DNA from: Cupriavidus basilensis OR16
Lineage (GTDB): Bacteria; Pseudomonadota; Gammaproteobacteria; Burkholderiales; Burkholderiaceae
Length of the DNA: 52,350 bases
NCBI RefSeq assembly: GCF_000243095.1
Contig: NZ_AHJE01000100.1
Span: 1-52,350, forward strand
Reading direction: 5' to 3'
Shown here: positions 23,825-33,198 of the stretch, in pieces
Layout: every line of letters starts with the position of its first letter
How positions within the stretch are numbered: position 1 is the stretch's first letter
Notes under the pieces: generated by a model
What the model saw: only the letters and a program-made list of their open reading frames with translations
What the model was told of the DNA's origin: nothing
Database searches by the model: none
Position numbers and translations under genes: made by a program

Positions 23825-25414
23825 TCACGCCTCGATGGACCGGCTGGCTTCGTTGGCTTCGCGGGGTGCGAGCGCGTAGCGCGTCAGCGGACGGATCTCG
23901 TAGTCGGCCATCCGGAAGCGCGCCGTGGCGCGGCGGAACTGCCAGGTGAATCCGGGCCACAGCGTGGTGTTCTTGCCGGTCTTCGGGTCGAGGTACCAGC
24001 TCACGCAGCCGCCCTCGGACCACACGGCGCCCGCCAGCTTGCGCTGCAGCGCGGCGTTGTAGTCCCGCTGCGCGCTCGGGCGTACGTCGATGGCCTGCAC
24101 GCGCTGCCGGCCCATGGCCTTGAGCGCGCCGAGGATGTAGTTCACCTGCGACTCGATCATGAACACCATCGAGCTATGCCCCAGGCCGGTATTCGGCCCC
24201 ACCACCAGGAACAGGTTGGGAAAGCCAGCCACGGTGGTGCCCAGGTACGCCTCGGCGCCATCGCGCCAGGCGTCGAGCAGGTCGGCGCCGCGCTGGCCAA
24301 GGATGGCGCCGCGCGGAATCGGGTCGGTGGCGTGAAAGCCGGTGCCGAAGATGATGCAGTCGGCTTTGCGGCGGGTGCCGTCGCGCATCACGATGGCGTC
24401 CTCCTCCACGTGGTCGATGCCGTGCGTCACCACATCCACATTGGCGCGCGCCAGCGCGGGGTAGTAGTCGTTGGAGATCAGCACGCGCTTGCAGCCGATG
24501 GTGTAGTCCGGCGTGACGGCGGCACGCAGCGCGGGATCGGCGATCTGCCGCTTGATATGGCGGCGCGCGATGCGCTGCACCACCGTCATCAGCTTGGGAT
24601 GCACCACGAAGCCAAGCACGCGCGACTCCAGTGCCCAGTAGATGCCGGTGCGCATCAGCTTTTGCGCGAACGGCAGGCGGCGGAACAGCCCGCGCTCGAT
24701 GGCAGACACCTCGCGATCGGGCTTGGGCATGATCCACGGCGGCGTGCGCTGGAACAGGTCCAGGTGCGCCACCTGCGCAGCGATCTGCGGCACGAACTGG
24801 ATGGCGCTGGCACCGGTGCCGATCACCGCCACGCGCTTGCCCGCCAGCGCGTAGCCATGGTTCCAGTGCTGCGAGTGAAACGCCTCGCCGCGAAAGCGCT
24901 CCAGGCCCGGGATATTGGGATAGGCCGGCCGGCTCAGGCCGCCCATGCCGGACACCAGCACGCGTGCCCGCACGCGCTTGCCGTCGGCCATGTCGAGCTG
25001 CCACGCGCCGCTGGCGTCGTCCCAGGCGGCGCGGCGCAGTTCGTGGTTCAGGCGCAGGTGGGGGCGCAAGCGGAACTGGTCGGTGCAGCGTTCCAGGTAA
25101 GCGCGGATCTCGGGCTGCGGCGAAAACATGCGCGACCAATCGGGATTGGGCGCGAAGGAGAACGAGTACAGGTGCGACTGCACATCGCAGGCGCAGCCCG
25201 GATAGTGGTTGTCGCGCCACGTGCCCCCCACCGCGCCGGCCTTCTCGAACAGCGCGAAGTTATGCAGGCCCGCCTGCTTGAGGCGGATCGCCATGCCCAG
25301 GCCCGCGAAGCCGGTGCCGATGATGGCGATATCGCAATACTCGGTGGGGCCGGAGCCCTTGGCCGAGGGCTTGGCTGTGGATAACTCCGGGGGCAGGTCC
25401 GCTGGCGCGTTCAT
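23825..25414 (-). CDS. Flavin-dependent Baeyer-Villiger-type monooxygenase
   Basis: The 529-residue enzyme has two dinucleotide-binding motifs, IIGTGFAGLG near residue 35 for FAD and VIGTGASAIQ near residue 195 for NADPH. It also has the fingerprint FRGEAFHSQHW that fits the FxGxxxHxxxW signature of type I Baeyer-Villiger and related flavin monooxygenases. It would insert oxygen next to a ketone to give an ester, using NADPH and O2. It belongs to the EthA/MymA-like group by overall look. ATG 25414 is chosen because the upstream in-frame start at 25486 adds a basic, poorly conserved leader. It heads the monooxygenase-SDR-hydrolase-PF10118-rubredoxin operon. Confidence 0.92.
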   Translation of the reverse strand: MNAPADLPPELSTAKPSAKGSGPTEYCDIAIIGTGFAGLGMAIRLKQAGLHNFALFEKAGAVGGTWRDNHYPGCACDVQSHLYSFSFAPNPDWSRMFSPQPEIRAYLERCTDQFRLRPHLRLNHELRRAAWDDASGAWQLDMADGKRVRARVLVSGMGGLSRPAYPNIPGLERFRGEAFHSQHWNHGYALAGKRVAVIGTGASAIQFVPQIAAQVAHLDLFQRTPPWIMPKPDREVSAIERGLFRRLPFAQKLMRTGIYWALESRVLGFVVHPKLMTVVQRIARRHIKRQIADPALRAAVTPDYTIGCKRVLISNDYYPALARANVDVVTHGIDHVEEDAIVMRDGTRRKADCIIFGTGFHATDPIPRGAILGQRGADLLDAWRDGAEAYLGTTVAGFPNLFLVVGPNTGLGHSSMVFMIESQVNYILGALKAMGRQRVQAIDVRPSAQRDYNAALQRKLAGAVWSEGGCVSWYLDPKTGKNTTLWPGFTWQFRRATARFRMADYEIRPLTRYALAPREANEASRSIEA

Positions 25415-25687
25415 AAGCTGTCTCTCGTGCCGCTGGCGTGTACGACGGGATGCCGTAGTGCGCCGCAACATCGTTGATTGTGACATTGATGGATGTCATC
25501 GTAGGCACGCCAGCGCCCGGGGTCAATATTCAGTTTTGAATCGCCACTCTAATTTTTAGCGGATTTTAGTGGTGTTTTGAGCGCATGAAACGGGTAAAAA
25601 GCGTGTTTTCCCGCACTGGCGGGCGCATCCACCGCTGCGTTTGAAACCAGCCTCGATCCGCCGAACATGGCCGAAAGACGACGGTTG

Positions 25688-26805
25688 TTATCCCGGCGCG
25701 CGGCCGAGCAACCGCTTGCGCCACGCATTCGGGGTTTCTTGCGTCCAGCGTTTGAACGCATGGCTGAACGCGCTCTGCTCGGAAAAGCCGAGCAGCATGG
25801 CCAACTGGGCGAGGCTGATGGCGGGGTCCGCGAGGTAGTGCTCGGCCTGCGCGCGGCGCACCCCGTCGACCAGCGCGGAGTAGGTCAGCCCCTGGGCCTG
25901 CAGCCGCCGTTGCAGCGTGCGCACCGGCAGGCGCAGATGCGCTGCCACCGCCGCGATCGGCACGTCGCCCCGGTGCAGCGCCGCGCTGATGAAGGCACGC
26001 GCCTGCGCGATCTCGCCGGCGCCCTCCGTCTCCAGCGCGCGCAACTGGGTCTGGGCGATGCGCGCCATCTGGGTCTGCATTTGCGCATCGGCCTGCATCG
26101 AAGGACGCGCCAGCAGCGCGGGATCGATGTGCATGGCGTGGCGGCCCGCGTTGAAGACCACCGGGCAGCCAAATACCCGGGCGTAGCCGTCGGCGTGGCC
26201 GCCGGGTGGCGGCGCATGGGGAAACTCGATGCACTCGGCAAAGAAGCCGTCGCCCAGCAGCCAGCGGCCAAAGCAGGTCCACGTGGCCATGTGCAGTTCG
26301 TGCGCGTGGCGCGACAGCGGGCCGTGCAGTGCTTCCCACGTCATCCACGCGCCCTGCGCTGTTTCATACAGGCGGGTGCGGCCGATATCGTTGGCCAGCA
26401 GTTCATAGCGGATGCCTTGCAGGATGGCCTCGCGCATGGTGGGCGTGGTCAGCACCACGTACCCCATCTCGGCGTAGTGGCGTGGCCGGAACGCCGCGCC
26501 CGCGTGCAGGCCCGCAGCGGATCGCCGGTGGCACGCTCCAGCGCATCCAGCAGCGTCAGGTAGTGCGCAACGCCGATGCGCGTGGCGGGGCCGGCCGCGC
26601 TGTCGAGCAAGGCGGGATCGAGCCCTGCGAGCACGAGCTGGTCGGCCGGCGCAATGCCGGCGGCCTCGCCGTAGTCGAGCACGGTGCGCAGATAGGGCAG
26701 CGACACGGTGCCCGGCATCTCGGCGACGTAAGCAGCGCTGGCGATGTCGGTGATAGCAGCGGCGGGGAGCGCCGCGTTGGCGCGTGGCATCAATTCACCT
26801 GTCAT
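25688..26805 (-). pseudogene. AraC-family regulator (arabinose-binding-like N-domain), frameshifted
   Basis: The N-terminal frame (26805 down to about 26511) encodes a PF12625-type sensor domain start (VSLPYLRTVLDYGEAAG) and then runs into stop codons. The second frame continues from about HYAEMGYVVLTTPTMREAI to the C-terminal AraC helix-turn-helix (LAQLAMLLGFSEQSAFSHAFKRWTQETP). Adding one G to the GGG run at 26511-26513 (minus strand) would restore GLHAGAAFRPRHY and join the two parts. The gene resembles VirS-type regulators that sit beside mymA. It is either a real frameshift or a homopolymer sequencing error. It would control the downstream monooxygenase operon. Confidence 0.8.
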
Positions 26806-26937
26806 GCGGGATCAAGACCGGGGCCCGATCTTTATCCAAACTGCGGCGAGCGTCAATCCGCAATATCGGCAACGCGCATCGGAAGACACGCGCGATGCAT
26901 CCAGGCAGACGGATAAGCGCAAGACAGGAGACACACC

Positions 26938-27522
26938 ATGCACACCCCAGCCACCGAGCCGAGCGCGTACGCGCTGTCGCGGCGCGGCTTTCTCAAGATC
27001 GGCTTTGGCCTGAGCGCCGCGCTTGCCTGCGCCGGCCTGGTCCCGGCATTGTCCGGCTGCTCGCCCGCACAGAAGCCACCCGCCACCGGCATGCAGTTTC
27101 TGCGCGATGGCGACGTGGCGTTGTTTACCGCGCTGCTGCCCGCGGTCGTCGCAGAGCTGGCCGAGCGCGAGCGTGGCGCGCGTGAACTGCAACTCGGCCA
27201 GGCCGTGCGCAACGTCGACGCCACCTGCGCCGCGATGGACGCCAACGCGCGCGCGGAGTTGCGCAAGCTGCTTGACCTGCTCGCCATCGGGCCGCTGCGC
27301 TGGGCACTCGCGGGCGTGGGCCAGGACTGGAAGGACACCGACACGCAGCAGGCGCGCCGCTTTCTCGCGCGCTGGCGCGCAAGCCGCTTCGCCACCTTGA
27401 ATGCCGGCGCCGTGGTGCTGGTCAAGCTCAGCAGCGTGGGCTACTACCTGCTGCCGGCAGCATGGGCGGGCAGCGGTTATCCCGGCCCCAATCCGGCGGT
27501 CTTTCGTGCGCTGCACGCCTGA
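26938..27522 (+). CDS. Tat-exported small subunit of a GMC-type dehydrogenase
   Basis: The 194-residue protein carries a twin-arginine signal (SRRGFLK at about residues 14-20, then a hydrophobic run and a Cys-containing SGCS region) and is followed 21 bases later by a GMC oxidoreductase gene. Small Tat proteins of this kind (gluconate 2-dehydrogenase subunit 3-like) escort or partner a GMC catalytic subunit into the periplasm. The mature part is helical with no Cys-rich cluster. The SGC motif may be a lipobox, making it a Tat lipoprotein. No cytochrome subunit is present here, so the electron acceptor is unclear. Confidence 0.8.
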   Translation: MHTPATEPSAYALSRRGFLKIGFGLSAALACAGLVPALSGCSPAQKPPATGMQFLRDGDVALFTALLPAVVAELAERERGARELQLGQAVRNVDATCAAMDANARAELRKLLDLLAIGPLRWALAGVGQDWKDTDTQQARRFLARWRASRFATLNAGAVVLVKLSSVGYYLLPAAWAGSGYPGPNPAVFRALHA

Positions 27523-27543
27523 AATCCAATACGCGAGTACCTC

Positions 27544-29139
27544 ATGGCCTTACCCGATATCTACAGTGCCGGCATCGCCGCCGGCTGGAACGTGGTGGAC
27601 GGCGCCGCGCTCACCGCGCCGCTTTCGCTCGACGCCGACGTGGTCATTGTCGGCAGCGGCGCAGGCGGCGGCGTAGCCGCGGAGATCCTCGCCGACGCCG
27701 GCTTGCGCGTGGTGCTGGTGGAGGAGGGCGCGCTGCGCACTTCCGACAGCTTCAAGGACATGGACGAGGGCCGCGCCTATCGCGAGCTGTATCAGGAGGG
27801 CGCGGCGCGGGCCACCTCCGATGGCGCCATCGCCATCCTGCAAGGACGCTCGGTTGGCGGCAGCACGACGGTGAACTGGTCGTCGAGTTTTCGCACGCCG
27901 AAGGAAACGCTGGCGCACTGGGCCACGCACCACGCGGTGAGCGGCCACAGCGCCGCGGACATGGCGCCGTGGTTCGAGCGCATGGAGGCACGGCTGTCGG
28001 TGGCGCCATGGGGCATGCCGCCGAACAACAACAATGCGGTGCTCAAGCGCGGCTGCGACAAGCTGGGCTGGGAGTCGCACGTGATCCCGCGCAATGTGAA
28101 AGGCTGCTGGAACTCCGGCTACTGCGGGCTGGGCTGCCCTGTCAACGCCAAGCAATCAATGCTGGTCTCGACCATTCCCGCCGCGCTGGCCAAGGGCGCC
28201 ACACTGGTCCACCGCGTGCGGGTGCGCGCGCTGGAGCATGACGGCAAGGCGGTCACCACGCTGGCCGGCGAAGCGCTGGGTGCCGATGGCCGCACGCCTT
28301 TGGGCATCGCGGTGACAGTGCGCGCACGGCACTACGTGGCGGCAGGCGGCGCCATCAATACGCCGGCGCTGCTGCTGCGCTCGCGCGTGCCGGACCCGTA
28401 TCAGCGCGTTGGCGTGCGCACCTTTATCCATCCGGTCAACCTGAGCGTGGCGGTGATGCCCGAGCAGGTCGATCCCTACTACGGCGCGCCGCAGTCGATC
28501 GCCTCCGATCACTTCCAGTGGAAGGATGGCGCCACCGGCCCGATGGGCTACAAGCTGGAGGTGCCGCCCTTGTTCCCTGGCATCAGCGCGGGCGTGTTCA
28601 ACCAGGTGGGCGAGGCGCTGCGCGCCGACATGGCCGCGCTGCCGCATACCAACGCCATGCTGGCGCTGCTGCGCGATGGCTTCGTTGCGCAGAGCGAAGG
28701 CGGGCGCGTGCGTATTGCCGACGATGGCAGCCCGGTGCTGGACTATGACCTGAGCGACTACGTCTGGGACGGCATGCGACGCGCCTGGCTGAGCATGGCC
28801 GAGGCCCAGTTCGCAGCCGGCGCGCTGCGCGTGCGCCCGGCCCACCTGGACGCGCCGTACTACGACAGCTGGGCGCAAGCCCGCCAGGGCATCGCCACGC
28901 TGCCGCTAGCCAAGTTCCGCGCGGCGCTGTTCACCGCGCACCTGATGGGCGGCTGCGCCATGAGCGACCAGCCGCAGGGCGGGGTGGTCGACAGCCATGG
29001 CCGCCATCACCAGCTGGCCAACCTGTCGGTGCTGGACGGTTCCGTGTTTCCGACGAGCATAGGGGCGAATCCGCAATTGTCTGTGTTCGCACTCAGCGCG
29101 CAGAATGCCCAAGCGCTGGCGGCGCGGCTGGCCGGATGA
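27544..29139 (+). CDS. GMC-family FAD oxidoreductase
   Basis: The 531-residue flavoprotein has the N-terminal FAD-binding DADVVIVGSGAGGGVAAEIL (about residues 32-51) and GMC signature segments GRSVGGSTTVNWSSSF and GCWNSGYCGLGCPVNAKQ. The C-terminal half carries the GMC substrate domain and the typical end HLMGGCAMS followed by VLDGSVFPTSIGANPQLSV. The product is predicted to oxidise an alcohol group, possibly of a sterol or long-chain compound. Without its own signal it would travel with the Tat-exported small subunit encoded immediately upstream. A hairpin at 29215-29240 ends the transcript. Confidence 0.92.
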   Translation: MALPDIYSAGIAAGWNVVDGAALTAPLSLDADVVIVGSGAGGGVAAEILADAGLRVVLVEEGALRTSDSFKDMDEGRAYRELYQEGAARATSDGAIAILQGRSVGGSTTVNWSSSFRTPKETLAHWATHHAVSGHSAADMAPWFERMEARLSVAPWGMPPNNNNAVLKRGCDKLGWESHVIPRNVKGCWNSGYCGLGCPVNAKQSMLVSTIPAALAKGATLVHRVRVRALEHDGKAVTTLAGEALGADGRTPLGIAVTVRARHYVAAGGAINTPALLLRSRVPDPYQRVGVRTFIHPVNLSVAVMPEQVDPYYGAPQSIASDHFQWKDGATGPMGYKLEVPPLFPGISAGVFNQVGEALRADMAALPHTNAMLALLRDGFVAQSEGGRVRIADDGSPVLDYDLSDYVWDGMRRAWLSMAEAQFAAGALRVRPAHLDAPYYDSWAQARQGIATLPLAKFRAALFTAHLMGGCAMSDQPQGGVVDSHGRHHQLANLSVLDGSVFPTSIGANPQLSVFALSAQNAQALAARLAG

Positions 29140-29214
29140 GCGCGGCCCGTCAATCCGCGCGGCTACGGGCCTTGGCCCGCAAGGACTCGCCCCCCTTAAG
29201 CAGGGAAGCAAAGT

Positions 29215-29240
29215 CCCGCATGGCGTGCGTGCCATGCGGG
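29215..29240 (+). terminator. Perfect 10-bp hairpin downstream of the GMC gene
   Basis: CCCGCATGGC (29215-29224) pairs with GCCATGCGGG (29231-29240) around a six-base loop. There is no T run, so it could be a weak terminator or a transcript-stabilising hairpin. Confidence 0.55.
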
Positions 29241-29417
29241 CACAATCGAATCGGATTAGAGGCATCGCTCCAAAATTACACTTGTGAAACGCCCGCAGCG
29301 CTAGCTAGGCTCCGTACAACTGTTTCAAGCATCCGTTTGCCGTCAGAGCAAGGAGCTGTTGCAGTGCGTGGAATTTTGCTGGGGTTGCACGGCATGACCA
29401 TGAGAGAGACGCCCCCT

Positions 29418-30353
29418 ATGAAGACCGGAAGAGGCTCCGCTGGAGACACCAAGGCCCGCATTCTCGACGCCACCGAGCGCTTGTTCATCGAGGTTGGCTA
29501 TGAAGGCACCTCGCTAAGGCAAGTGACATCGCGCGCGATCGTCAACCTGGCCGCTGTCAATTACCATTTCCGCAGTAAAGAGATCATGATGCAGGCGGTC
29601 CTGGGCCGCCGGCTCGACCCGCTCAACACGCGCCGCCTGGCACTGCTCGATGCCTGCGAGGCACGCTGGCCGGGGGCCCAGATACGCTGTGAACACGTGA
29701 TGGGTGCGCTCTTCGTGCCCGCGCTGCAAATGGCGCGCGAGCCCGAAGCGGGCGGCCCGTCGTTCCTGCGGCTGCTCGGGCGCGTGTATTCCGATACCTC
29801 GCCATTTATCCAGTCCTATCTGCTTGGCCACTACGCGCCGGTGTTCGGCCGCTTCTCCGACGCCTTCGCCCGCGCGCTGCCCGAGATCCCGCCGCAAGAA
29901 CTGGGCTGGCGCCTGAACTTCGCGCTCAAGCCGCTGGCCGGTGTGCTGGCCGGCGATGAGCTTGGCAATTTGCTGCCGGCCTTCACGCAAGGCAAGGACC
30001 TTAGCGACGCGCACGTGCTCGCGCAGTTGAGCGCGATGGTGGTGGCTGCGCTCAAGGCACCCGTGCCCGCCAGCCAGCAGCTGTGCGCGCTGCAGGATGT
30101 GTTCCAGATCGGCGAGACCCAGCACGCTGAAAAGCATGCCAGGCAAGCCGCGCTGACCGCCCTCGTGGCGGAACAGGCGCAACGCGCCGACACCCTATCC
30201 GTTGCCGCGCGCAAGACACGCCGCGCGGCACGCAACGAGGGCACGACGCGTGCCGCCGTCACCAGCATGGCGGTGCGTGGCGCGCGCGAGCACCCCATCG
30301 TCTTCCCGAGCAATCCGCTCGACGACTGGATGCGTACCCGCTCCAGAACCTAG
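29418..30353 (+). CDS. TetR-family transcriptional regulator (PsrA-like)
   Basis: The 311-residue protein has a TetR helix-turn-helix in residues 8-60 (TKARILDATERLFIEVGYEGTSLRQV and NLAAVNYHFRSKEIMMQAVLGRR), and a C-terminal region (ALFVPALQMAREPEAGGPSFLRLLGRVYSD, FALKPLAGVLAG) that fits the PsrA-type TetR_C domain, a group that often senses fatty acids or acyl-CoAs. A basic tail of about 90 residues follows the domain. The start at 29418 is preferred over upstream in-frame ATGs at 29394 and 29400, by comparison with the family. It lies between the GMC unit and the DUF1571/DUF2957/OmpW module, so it may regulate one or both. Confidence 0.85.
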   Translation: MKTGRGSAGDTKARILDATERLFIEVGYEGTSLRQVTSRAIVNLAAVNYHFRSKEIMMQAVLGRRLDPLNTRRLALLDACEARWPGAQIRCEHVMGALFVPALQMAREPEAGGPSFLRLLGRVYSDTSPFIQSYLLGHYAPVFGRFSDAFARALPEIPPQELGWRLNFALKPLAGVLAGDELGNLLPAFTQGKDLSDAHVLAQLSAMVVAALKAPVPASQQLCALQDVFQIGETQHAEKHARQAALTALVAEQAQRADTLSVAARKTRRAARNEGTTRAAVTSMAVRGAREHPIVFPSNPLDDWMRTRSRT

Positions 30354-30586
30354 CGGCGCGGCAGTGCCGGTCAACCGCCGGCGCACGCCCTGCCGCCTCC
30401 AGGAACCCGAGTTGCGAGAGCCCCGCTTGAGCCAGGCATCCGGCCGTCCCTAGCCCGGCGTTTCCGCAGCGATCCGCACTCAGGCATTCCGTTCTCAACG
30501 ACAACACGCGTGCGTGAAGCGCACGCGGTGGACCGCTGTCGCCCGCGTTTTCGCGCAAGCCAGCACCACAACAGGAGACCCACATC

Positions 30587-31519
30587 GTGAAAGCCCTGTA
30601 TTCCCATGCGCCGAGCGCACCCGTATCCGCATTGAGAAAGCCATTGCCCTTGTCGCGCAACTTTGCGGCCGCCGCCGCATTCGCATTCGCGATGGCCTTG
30701 CCGGCACTCGCACAGGCGCAGCCGCAGGCGAGCGCCGGTTCCGGCACCGCCTTCGATGGGCTCGGCGCCCAGCAACAGGCCGCGCTGCTCTCCAAGCAGA
30801 TCGCCAGCGGCGAGCTGGCGAAGCTGCCCGACGAGCAACTGCTTGCGGCCATCAACGCCTTGCAGCCCGAAGCCGCGCTGCTGTGGGCCAAGGCCGAGAT
30901 GAACCGCTACCCCGAGTACGAGTACTGGATGAGCCGCCAGGAACGCCTCAACGGGCAATGGCAGGAGCAGCCCGCGCGCATGCTGATTCGCTACCGCCAT
31001 GCGCCCCGCCAGCTTTATGCGAAGTGGTTGCCGGGCGGCAGCCAGGCCGGCCAGGAAATCATCTATGACGAGACGCAGCGCAAGGATGAGATGTACGGCC
31101 ACCTCGGCGGCATGCTGGGCTTCACCTCGATGTGGATCGCGCTCGACGGCACCATCGCGCGCGCGCAGTCCAACCACACGGTGCGCGACCTGGGCTTCCA
31201 GTATGTGGTGTCGATGCTCGATCGCGATGCCAGGTCGCTGCGCGCCGCGGGGCTCACGGAGAAGTTCACCCGCGCGGAGATCGTGCAGGAGCAGGGCACG
31301 CGCATGGTTGCGCTCACCTGGGACCTGCCGGCCGGCGCGCCACGCTACTACGCCAAGCGCGTGCAGTTGATGCTGGACTTGAAGAACCCCTGGCCACGCG
31401 TGGAAGCCGCATGGGATGCCGAGGGCAACATGGTCGAGAAAATTGTCTTCGAGAAGGCGGTGCGCAAGACATTCGACGCCAGCGCCTTCGATGCGAAGAA
31501 CAGCGACTACAAGTTCTGA
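30587..31519 (+). CDS. DUF1571 exported protein
   Basis: The 310-residue product has a signal peptide (FAAAAAFAFAMALPALAQA), then a helical stretch, then the DUF1571 core with MLIRYRHAPRQLYAKWLPG, GQEIIYDETQRKDEMYGHLGG and SNHTVRDLGFQYVVSML. DUF1571 is a LolA/LppX-like beta fold implicated in handling lipids in the periplasm; the precise role is unknown. It heads a + strand set with two DUF2957 lipoproteins and an OmpW-type porin, separated by 253, 73 and 35 bases (the last measured to the chosen porin start). I infer joint work on a hydrophobic substrate at the envelope. Confidence 0.82.
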   Translation: MKALYSHAPSAPVSALRKPLPLSRNFAAAAAFAFAMALPALAQAQPQASAGSGTAFDGLGAQQQAALLSKQIASGELAKLPDEQLLAAINALQPEAALLWAKAEMNRYPEYEYWMSRQERLNGQWQEQPARMLIRYRHAPRQLYAKWLPGGSQAGQEIIYDETQRKDEMYGHLGGMLGFTSMWIALDGTIARAQSNHTVRDLGFQYVVSMLDRDARSLRAAGLTEKFTRAEIVQEQGTRMVALTWDLPAGAPRYYAKRVQLMLDLKNPWPRVEAAWDAEGNMVEKIVFEKAVRKTFDASAFDAKNSDYKF

Positions 31520-31772
31520 TGCGCACCTCCCATGCCCGCCAGGCAGCATCACGCGCGTTTGAATTCTCCTGCGCGGGCATCCGCGCAGCGGTTTGAACAA
31601 ACGGCGCGAGCGCTTGCGCCGCCGTGGCACAGGCATCGCGCGCCATGTTTGGAACGCGCGCTCTATTGACGCTCGCTTGCCCCGGCAGCGAGAGTCGCTG
31701 CACTGAAAGGACAGTGCATTGCCGCGCAAAGCGGCGAGCAAAACAACAAGACCGATAAGAAGGAGACAAGTC

Positions 31773-33125
31773 ATGGCCCGTCTGAATGTATGCAAAGGCC
31801 TTGCAGCGATGGCTGGCACGAGCCTCGCACTGATGCTCGCCGCATGCGGCGGCGATGGGGCGCCCAGCCCAGGCAAGGCGGATGTTGCGTCCTGCACCAG
31901 CACCAACAGTTGCCCCGCCTCGGGCCCGGCCACCACCGGCCCGGCGGCCACGCCGTTGTGCCCGGCCTCGCTCGATAACACGACGGTGTTCACCGGCGGC
32001 TCCGGCGGCGGCGAGCTCGTCAAGCTGCAGTTCGATACCAGCGCGATGACCTACAAGCTGCAGATCATCGAATCGCCGGTGCCCAAGGTCACCAACAGCG
32101 TCTATCCGACACGTGCCGGCGTGACATTCACCGGCAAGATCGCCAACCTGAAGTCGCTGCCCACGGCCGAGCAGAACCGCTGCGCGCTGGCGTTGCAGAG
32201 CGCAACGCCTTCGGACAACACCTCGCAAGCCATCATCGATCCGGCCAACCCGCCGGTGATCTTTGTCGGCAACGGCGTGGCGGGCGGCGGCATTCCCGGC
32301 GCCACCATTTCTTATCAAGGCGTGGCCGGGCTCGGCGTGATTCCATCGAAGACGTTCCCGATCTATCCGGTGCTGGCCTTCGCGCAAACCGAGACCGACT
32401 TCACCAAGGTCGCGGGCACGTACAACCTGCTGGGCTACCACCTGGTGCCATCGGGCGGCAGCCTGGGCCCCGCGGGCAACTTCCTGCCAGCCACCGCGCA
32501 GACGGTCGAGACCTTGAATGCCGACGGCACCTGCACCACCGCCAGCGGCAGCTGCCGCTCCACCGGCAACCCGTGGAAAGCCCGCACGCAAAACGACGGC
32601 GCCTTCGAAAGCGCGAACTACAGCGCCAGCAAGCAGTACCCGTACTTCTACACCTCGTCGTTTACCACCGGCAACAGCAGCAAGGCCAAGGGCATCATGG
32701 TCGTCGGCAAGCTGGGTGGCCAGCAGGTACCGCTCCTGATCCGCACCGGCTATGCGCGCATCAGCCTGGACCCGCTCGACTTCGAGATCAACGTCGACGA
32801 CGAATCCGGCCTGGCCATGCTCGCGCCCACCACCAACCTCACCAACGCGCAGCTCAATGGCGGCTACGTGGGCTCGGGCAGCGACCTGGCCTACACCTCG
32901 TCGATCGTGCAGGGCAACGCAGTGGGCCTGATCGATCCGCTCACCATGAACGCCAAGGGCGGCTACCAGCTCGACCTTGCGCAGGCTAAGCCCGGCCTGG
33001 TGACCACAGTGGATAACAGCGGCACGCCCGGCGCGCTGATCTCGACCGGCCATGTGTTCGCCCACCTTGCCGGCACCGCCGGCGCCAACCCGACGTTCCG
33101 CGTGAGCGTATTCGCGAGCCCCTGA
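31773..33125 (+). CDS. DUF2957 lipoprotein, copy 1
   Basis: The 450-residue protein starts with a lipoprotein signal peptide ending in LMLAAC with a lipidated Cys near residue 26, followed by a Gly/Pro/Thr-rich linker. The main domain has the repeated strand motifs CPASLDNTTVFTGGSGGGELVKLQ, FVGNGVAGGGIPGATI and LLIRTGYARISLDP, matching PF11170 (DUF2957). The start at 31773 follows AAGGAGA. DUF2957 is known to me from Burkholderiales envelopes without a defined role. It is 40-50% identical by eye to the next gene. Confidence 0.85.
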   Translation: MARLNVCKGLAAMAGTSLALMLAACGGDGAPSPGKADVASCTSTNSCPASGPATTGPAATPLCPASLDNTTVFTGGSGGGELVKLQFDTSAMTYKLQIIESPVPKVTNSVYPTRAGVTFTGKIANLKSLPTAEQNRCALALQSATPSDNTSQAIIDPANPPVIFVGNGVAGGGIPGATISYQGVAGLGVIPSKTFPIYPVLAFAQTETDFTKVAGTYNLLGYHLVPSGGSLGPAGNFLPATAQTVETLNADGTCTTASGSCRSTGNPWKARTQNDGAFESANYSASKQYPYFYTSSFTTGNSSKAKGIMVVGKLGGQQVPLLIRTGYARISLDPLDFEINVDDESGLAMLAPTTNLTNAQLNGGYVGSGSDLAYTSSIVQGNAVGLIDPLTMNAKGGYQLDLAQAKPGLVTTVDNSGTPGALISTGHVFAHLAGTAGANPTFRVSVFASP

Positions 33126-33198
33126 TCCGGCCCCGCAGACCACGAAGAATAATCAGAGCAGCACCACGCGCGACACAGCGCTTCAGGAGACCAGCATC

